A DNA stretch of 45,258 bases from Saprospiraceae bacterium (GTDB lineage Bacteria; Bacteroidota; Bacteroidia; Chitinophagales; Saprospiraceae), in contig JAIPBL010000051.1 in NCBI GenBank assembly GCA_021739645.1, positions 1 through 45,258 on the forward strand. Reading direction: 5' to 3'. The notes beneath the pieces were generated by a model, which did no database searches, was not told the DNA's origin, and saw nothing but the letters and a program-made list of their open reading frames with translations. A program made the translations under genes and the position numbers. Positions 40,727-45,258 of the stretch are shown here, piece after piece. Within the stretch, counting starts at the first letter, position 1, and each line of letters opens with the position of its first letter.

Positions 40727-43453
40727 ATGAACCCGAAAGCGGACGTCCTCATTGTTACGGTCACTCCCGTAGAAAGCAAATCGGTCATACAAGCCTTCAA
40801 AGACGCCACGGGCAACGCCCCTAAAATGGAGCATATTGGCGACCGTACCTACCACAACCTCGGCGAAGTGAACGGTATGAGCGTGTACATGGCCATTTCC
40901 CAAATGGGTTCGGGCGGCGTGGGCGGGTCGCAGGAGACCGTCCGCAAAGGGATAGAAGCTCTCCGCCCCGATTCGGTCATCATGGTCGGCATCGCCTTCG
41001 GCGTCAATCCAAAAAAGCAAAGAATCGGAGACATCTTGGTATCGCAGCAATTGCGCCCCTACGACCTGCAACGGGTAGGCAAAGACGAAATAATCCTGCG
41101 TGGCGACAAGCCCCATGGCTCGGCGAGGCTTTTCAATTGGTTGCAAAGTGCGTTCTTATATTGGGATGAAAGCGGGGGTAGATTCAAGCCCGGCGTGGTG
41201 CTGACTGGCGAAAAGCTTGTGGACAATGTGGACTACCGTAACCAATTGCTCCAACTTGAAAAAGAAGCTATCGGCGGCGAAATGGAAGGCACGGGGCTGT
41301 ACGTCGCCAGCCACGACAAAAAAGTGGACTGGATTCTGGTAAAAGCCATCTGCGACTGGGCGGATGGCGACAAAGACAACCCGGACAAGGACGACTACCA
41401 AAAAACCGCTGCCCACAACGCCGCCAACTTTGTGGTGTTCGCGCTCCAACAAGTTGCGATCAAACTGGAACCAATAACCAGCGCCGCCGCTGGCATCCCA
41501 TTATCCTATAATGCACCTGCCAAACCCGCCCACTCCAACCTCCCGCACCAGCCCTATTTCTTTGGCAGGGCAAAAGAACTGGCCAGCATCGCCGAGGCCA
41601 TAGGACCGGAGGCCAGGACTTGGGGCGCACTTATTGACGGGCCCGGCGGCATCGGAAAAACCTCGCTGGCCATACGGGCCGGGCACCTCGCCCCCGAAGG
41701 CTATTTCGCCCGGAAGCTCTTCCTCTCCGCCAAGGTGCGGGAACTCACCCCCGCTGGCGAGCAAAAGCTGGAAGACTTCATGCTCCCCAATTTCATGGCA
41801 CTGCTCACCGAACTTGCCCGTGAACTCGGCGAGGACGGCATCGAAAAACTGCCCCCCAACGAGCGGGCCATGGCCGTCCGCAACACCCTGACAGGACAGC
41901 GTGTGCTGCTCGTCGTTGACAACCTTGAAACCTTTGATGAAAAGGAGCGGGTACGACTCTACCAGTTCCTATCGCATTTACCCACCACTTGCAAAGCCAT
42001 CGTAACCAGCCGACGCCGGAGCGATGTGGACGCTCGCACCATCCGCCTCGATCGCTTGGAGCGCAATGAAGCGCTCGAACTGCTGGAAGAACTGGCCACT
42101 CTCAACCGACACCTTGAAGCCGCAACGACAAAGGAGCGGAACGACCTTTACGAAACCACCAACGGCAACCCCTTGCTCATCAAATGGACGGTGGGGCAAC
42201 TCGGCAGGGGGCATTGCCGCTCAGTACCCGATGCCATTACCTTTTTGGAAGCGGCCCCAAAGGACAACGACCCCTTGGAATATATCTTCGGCGACCTGCT
42301 GGACAGCTTCACCGACAGCGAAAAAGCGGTGCTGGTTGCCCTGACCTATTTCACACTGCCCGCCAAGATTAAATGGATAGCTGAAACAGCTGGTATTGCG
42401 GAAAAAGCCGCTCAAACCGCCTTGGAAGACTTGGCCGACCGTGCCCTGCTAATCGCTACGCCCGATGCGGAGAAATACCTGCTTCCACCGCTCGCTGCCA
42501 CTTTCTTGCGGCGCAAATGCCCAGAACTGCTGGCAGATGCAGGGAAGCGGCTGGCTGATAGCGTTTTTGCACTGGTGATGGAAAATGGCTATCATGAATA
42601 TAAGCACTTCCCAATTTTGGAAGCTGAGTGGGATATTATAGCTGTCACTATACCTATGTTTTTGCAGGGTGAGAATGGGCGATTGCAGAAAGTGTGCGAC
42701 GGGTTGCTTGATTTCATGAATTTCTCGGGAAGGTGGGACGAGTTGGCGAACCTCAACCAACAGGGAGAAGAAAAGGCAGTAGCTGATGGTGATGCTTATA
42801 ATGCAGGATGTAGGGCATATCATCAGGGCTTTTTATATTATTTATGGGGACAAGCCAATGAAGTATTAAAAGCCGCCGCCCACTGTGCTTCCCATTGGGA
42901 AAAGGCTAATTTCTCTGAAGCAGGGGAAAAAGTAAATGCTACTCGGCTCCGAGGCTTGGGTCATCAATTGGAAAAAAATTATCCAGCGGCAATGGCTGCC
43001 CATCATGAATCGCTTGCCGCTTGGCGAGCAATTGATAGAGAAAGCGAGGAGGTTGCCATGGCCTTGAATGACTTGGCTTTGGTAGAATGGAACCAATGCA
43101 ATTATGATGCTTCAAAGCGCTACTTCCTCGAAGCATTGCGGATAGCCAAGAAAGGTAATTACAAAGAAAGCATTGCGACTTTTACAGGAAATTTAGCCAG
43201 ACTAACACTTGATTGTGAAGATTGGTCAGGTGCAGAAACACTTGCCCGAAAGTCACTATCGTTAACAGAAAAGCTAGGACGAATGGAATTGATTGCCTCT
43301 GACAGCCGGAACCTCGCCAAGGCTTTAGCCCGACAGGGCAAGCCGCAGAAAGGCTTACCTTATGCCCAGCGGGCCGTAGAAATTTTTAGCCTCTTGCGGA
43401 TGCCTGATAACTTAGCAAATGCCCAAGACATCCTCGCCGAATGCGGCGGCTAG
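40727..43453 (+). CDS. NLR-like STAND protein: nucleosidase domain, NB-ARC, TPR
   Basis: This is a 908-residue soluble protein. Residues 1-245 form a nucleoside phosphorylase/MTA-SAH-nucleosidase-type domain ([36 protein letters not shown]). The two acidic sites of MTAN enzymes are kept: E185/E187 in GEMEGTG and D210 in KAICDWADG. Residues about 277-490 are an NB-ARC/STAND NTPase: FFGRAKEL, P-loop [10 protein letters not shown] (304-313), Walker [10 protein letters not shown] (393-401), sensor TSRRR (427-431) and NGNPLLIK (479-486). A winged-helix region follows, then TPR-like helices from about 690 to 900. In known bacterial and eukaryotic NLR-like proteins the TPR end senses a trigger and the N-terminal enzyme is the effector; related phosphorylase-type effectors cleave ATP during phage infection. 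The last third is clearly lower in GC than the first part. It sits between parC and a duplicated parC tail. The defence role is inferred. Confidence 0.85.
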   Translation: MNPKADVLIVTVTPVESKSVIQAFKDATGNAPKMEHIGDRTYHNLGEVNGMSVYMAISQMGSGGVGGSQETVRKGIEALRPDSVIMVGIAFGVNPKKQRIGDILVSQQLRPYDLQRVGKDEIILRGDKPHGSARLFNWLQSAFLYWDESGGRFKPGVVLTGEKLVDNVDYRNQLLQLEKEAIGGEMEGTGLYVASHDKKVDWILVKAICDWADGDKDNPDKDDYQKTAAHNAANFVVFALQQVAIKLEPITSAAAGIPLSYNAPAKPAHSNLPHQPYFFGRAKELASIAEAIGPEARTWGALIDGPGGIGKTSLAIRAGHLAPEGYFARKLFLSAKVRELTPAGEQKLEDFMLPNFMALLTELARELGEDGIEKLPPNERAMAVRNTLTGQRVLLVVDNLETFDEKERVRLYQFLSHLPTTCKAIVTSRRRSDVDARTIRLDRLERNEALELLEELATLNRHLEAATTKERNDLYETTNGNPLLIKWTVGQLGRGHCRSVPDAITFLEAAPKDNDPLEYIFGDLLDSFTDSEKAVLVALTYFTLPAKIKWIAETAGIAEKAAQTALEDLADRALLIATPDAEKYLLPPLAATFLRRKCPELLADAGKRLADSVFALVMENGYHEYKHFPILEAEWDIIAVTIPMFLQGENGRLQKVCDGLLDFMNFSGRWDELANLNQQGEEKAVADGDAYNAGCRAYHQGFLYYLWGQANEVLKAAAHCASHWEKANFSEAGEKVNATRLRGLGHQLEKNYPAAMAAHHESLAAWRAIDRESEEVAMALNDLALVEWNQCNYDASKRYFLEALRIAKKGNYKESIATFTGNLARLTLDCEDWSGAETLARKSLSLTEKLGRMELIASDSRNLAKALARQGKPQKGLPYAQRAVEIFSLLRMPDNLANAQDILAECGG

Positions 43454-43461
43454 GCCCTTCG

Positions 43462-43492
43462 AAGGTGACCTCATACCAAGCGTTCTCACCTT
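43462..43492 (+). terminator. Weak hairpin after the STAND gene
   Basis: AAGGTGA (43462-43468) pairs with TCACCTT (43486-43492); T-rich sequence with runs of four and six T follows within 35 bases. A marginal terminator candidate. Confidence 0.3.
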
Positions 43493-43543
43493 TGAATTAA
43501 CTTTTCTCACCATTTTTTAAATAAAGTCTTGTATTCAAAATAA

Positions 43544-43690
43544 CAGAAGTTGCTGGGGGGCAAAGATATTGAGAGCTTGCAGGCCTCAGTTAGCAGTTTG
43601 CAGTCGGAGCCTGCGAAAGCAGAAGATACTAAGCTTCATCCTGGTGATACGATTGATTTTGATGTGAAAGGGCAGGGGTCGTTGTTTTAG
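43544..43690 (+). pseudogene. Second, diverged copy of the parC 3' end
   Basis: From 43544 the sequence reads in frame for 48 codons to TAG: it begins QKLLGGKDIESLQ and ends GDTIDFDVKGQGSLF. The true parC tail begins QKLLGVKELEE and ends GDTIDFDVKGQGKLF. Homology starts sharply at CAGAAGTTGCTGGGGG (43544, matching 40493); the preceding bases are unrelated and an in-frame TAA stands directly before it. The middle differs in sequence and length but keeps the CAGTT-GCAGT repeat flavour. No start codon, so it is a remnant. It is the right-hand border of the STAND insertion. Confidence 0.9.
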
Positions 43691-43692
43691 TT

Positions 43693-45021
43693 TTAGACCG
43701 TCACCTCCCAGCCCTGCTCATACGTCCTTCCCCACATCTGCATCGCATCGTTGTCCCCGACGATATGCCCGTTCCGCTGGTCAATGTTCAGCACCCGACC
43801 CGTCTTCCAGGCGATGTTGCCGAGTTGGCACATCAGGATACTTTTGTGGCCTTCGGCAATGGGGCTGCTGTGCGGCTTGCCCGTTCGCACGGCATTGAGG
43901 AAATTGGCGATATGGACCCCGTCCAAGTTGGCATCGGGGCTGGCGGTATTTGTGGAATCGCCTGATGGCTGGCCAGGTTTCACCTCTTTGATGAGCTTCA
44001 CCGGATTGTCGTTTGAGAAGACTTTGTAGCCATTCCCGATGACTAGCATCGAGCCTTTTTCCCCATAAAAAATATTGCCTCGCCCGTCGCCCTCGATGGG
44101 GTGGACGTTGCAGCTTCGGCTCTCCCATGTCATCATGCGCCCGTCCTCAAATTCGTAGTTCACCACCATCGTATCGGGGAACTCCCAGTCGTCGTTGAAG
44201 GCAAAGCGGCCACCGCTGGCCACCACCCGGCTGGGGTAGCTCTCCCCCATGCCCCAGCGGGCCACGTCAATTTCGTGGGTGCCGTTGTTCAGCGCCTCGC
44301 CCGTTCCCCAGTTCCAGAACCAGTGCCAATTGTACGGGTGCAAATTGTCCCGATAATCGGTGCGGGGAGCAGGACCTTGCCACAGTTCCCAGTCGAGGCC
44401 AGCAGGCACGGGCGCTACCTTGCCGAAGCCGATGGGCTGGCGGTTGTTGGCGTACCAGCCCTTGGCCATGTACACCTTGCCGATGACGCCTCCGTGCAGT
44501 TCGTCCATCGCCTGCACCACGTTCGACCAGGAGCGGCGCTGGTTGCCCATCTGGATGATGCGGCCATATTTGCGCTCCGCTTCGGCCAGCAGTTCGCCCT
44601 CACGGGGGTTGTGGCTGCACGGTTTTTCCACGTAAACATGCTTGCCCGCCTTCACCGCCATGATGGCCGCTGGCGCATGCCAATGGTCGGGCGCAGCGAT
44701 GCAGATGGCGTCCAGGTCCTTGTTTTCCAGCACCTTGCGAATATCCTTCTCGCCCTTGGGCGCCCTGTTTTGCAGCTTCGCAATGCCAGCGATGCCCGTG
44801 TCGAGGTAGCCCTGGTCCACATCGCAAATCCAGGTCACCTCCGTGTCCGGCAGCTTCGCAAAATTCTCCGCCAAGGCCATGCCCCGGCTGCGGATGCCCA
44901 TCACGGCCACGTTGATTTTCTTGGAGGGTAGCCCCCTCGTGAAGAACGGGATGGGCTGGATGGTGGCGGCCACGCCAGCGAGGGTGGCGGTTTTGATGAA
45001 GGTGCGGCGGGTGTTTTTCAT
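43693..45021 (-). CDS. Tat-exported Gfo/Idh/MocA family oxidoreductase
   Basis: This is a 442-residue protein. The N-terminus has a twin-arginine signal (NTRRTFIKTATLAGVAATI), so it should be exported folded, with its cofactor. A Rossmann fold follows with KINVAVMGIRSRGMALAENF and CDVDQG, and then the family motif VEKPCSHNPREGE with the E-K-P lysine. The C-terminal alpha/beta domain includes HPYNWHWFWNWGTGEALNNG and HEIDVARWGMG. Such proteins act on sugars or glycosides with NAD(P), here probably in the periplasm; the substrate is unknown. Its stop codon lies 3 bp from the parC-tail remnant, on the opposite strand. Confidence 0.9.
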   Translation of the reverse strand: MKNTRRTFIKTATLAGVAATIQPIPFFTRGLPSKKINVAVMGIRSRGMALAENFAKLPDTEVTWICDVDQGYLDTGIAGIAKLQNRAPKGEKDIRKVLENKDLDAICIAAPDHWHAPAAIMAVKAGKHVYVEKPCSHNPREGELLAEAERKYGRIIQMGNQRRSWSNVVQAMDELHGGVIGKVYMAKGWYANNRQPIGFGKVAPVPAGLDWELWQGPAPRTDYRDNLHPYNWHWFWNWGTGEALNNGTHEIDVARWGMGESYPSRVVASGGRFAFNDDWEFPDTMVVNYEFEDGRMMTWESRSCNVHPIEGDGRGNIFYGEKGSMLVIGNGYKVFSNDNPVKLIKEVKPGQPSGDSTNTASPDANLDGVHIANFLNAVRTGKPHSSPIAEGHKSILMCQLGNIAWKTGRVLNIDQRNGHIVGDNDAMQMWGRTYEQGWEVTV

Positions 45022-45112
45022 GACATTTTATTTTTTTTCAAAAGTCCAGAGATATCATATCCAGTCTTGGCAGTCTCGCTTCAATCCGAAATCGTAAATC
45101 GTAAATCCGCAA
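45022..45112. other. Short intergenic region with AATCCG-type repeats
   Basis: 45081-45112 contains AATCCGAAATC, two CGTAAATC and CCGCAATC, the same words found near 9982-10073. No promoter box was identified for the oxidoreductase gene. Confidence 0.4.
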
Positions 45113-45217
45113 TCAACGTGGTACCTCGATCTTCTTCAAAATATCGTCCACCACATCCTTCGTGTCAAACCCCTCCATCTCCCGCTCCGGCGTCAGGGTT
45201 TTTTGTGGTCGCCCAAT
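45113..45217 (-). pseudogene. 3' fragment of a possible MoxR-type ATPase gene
   Basis: On the minus strand an open frame ends LTPEREMEGFDTKDVVDDIL then KKIEVPR and TGA at 45113. The form E-G-x-x-x-x-D-V-V-x-x-I-L-x-x-x-V-P resembles the C-terminus of MoxR-family AAA ATPases. Going upstream the frame meets a TAA at 45220-45218 inside a palindrome, so the gene seems interrupted or truncated by the repeat element beginning at about 45207. The assignment rests on about 30 residues, and the upstream part lies beyond the window. Confidence 0.4.
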
Positions 45218-45258
45218 TTATTGGGCTGACCGTGGATAACGCACCCGGTCTGCCCAAT
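45207..45258. repeat. Palindromic repeat cluster at the window end
   Basis: GGTC-GCCCAAT (45207-45217) pairs with ATTGGGC-T-GACC (45220-45231), forming a hairpin with one bulge. GGTCTGCCCAAT at 45247-45258 repeats the left arm and appears to open a second palindrome cut by the window end. A REP-like array is likely. Confidence 0.7.

Noticed and set aside
40493-43690. Classical integrase-mediated island with att sites
   Set aside because: No integrase or tRNA is present and the two tails are diverged rather than identical short att cores; replacement by homologous recombination fits better.

Overview
The window looks like a chromosomal segment of a Bacteroidota bacterium, probably in or near the Saprospiria. 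Four proteins end in the C-terminal sorting domain of the type IX secretion system (T9SS). There is a SprE/PorW-like T9SS lipoprotein, a hybrid histidine kinase/AraC regulator, a Bacteroidota-style ParC ending in GQGKLF, and several TAnnTTTG promoter boxes. Placement below phylum is inference.

Layout. 1-6609: a palindrome at the window edge, then a tightly spaced leftward set of three secreted proteins: a T9SS cargo with a possible cohesin-like fold, a protein ending in two dockerin-like repeats, and a giant YadA-head-like repeat protein. 6610-9737: a divergent TPR-histidine kinase-receiver-AraC hybrid regulator, with a 21-bp-phased direct repeat in the shared intergenic region. 9843-10953: tRNA-Arg(CCT) with its terminator and a fructosamine kinase. 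10954-13937: mostly AT-rich DNA with a leader-peptide/hairpin/terminator structure, a beta-helix protein, a 62-bp perfect direct repeat and an inverted repeat. 13938-19397: dihydroorotase, an M23 peptidase and the SprE/PorW-like lipoprotein. 19639-24512: a beta-propeller/amidohydrolase fusion and a T9SS repeat protein. 24602-30077: an RloC/PrrC-like AAA ATPase, a DinB-like protein, a nested palindromic element, a MOSC protein and a YtcJ-like amidohydrolase lipoprotein. 30207-35249: an Asp-box T9SS protein, a small lipoprotein, an M28 T9SS peptidase and a DUF6166-like protein. 35269-37547: an ECF sigma factor with a translationally coupled one-helix/beta-barrel protein. 37985-43690: parC, then an NLR-like protein with a nucleoside-phosphorylase-type effector domain, an NB-ARC NTPase and a TPR sensor, then a second, diverged copy of the parC 3' end. 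43693-45258: a Tat-exported Gfo/Idh/MocA oxidoreductase and the remnant of a possible MoxR-like gene next to palindromic repeats.

Most interesting region: 40493-43690. The STAND gene lies between the parC stop codon and an in-frame but diverged copy of the last 48 codons of parC. This is the footprint expected if an incoming segment replaced the parC tail and pushed the old tail downstream. The gene combines a purine-nucleosidase-like domain with retained MTAN-type acidic residues, an NB-ARC switch and a TPR half of much lower GC. This suggests a phage-defence NLR with an exchangeable sensor. Its defence role is inference from family knowledge; nothing in the sequence proves it.

Convergent gene pairs are mostly separated by clear hairpin terminators (15270, 30148, 32941), and the gene at 27318/27538 by the nested palindrome.
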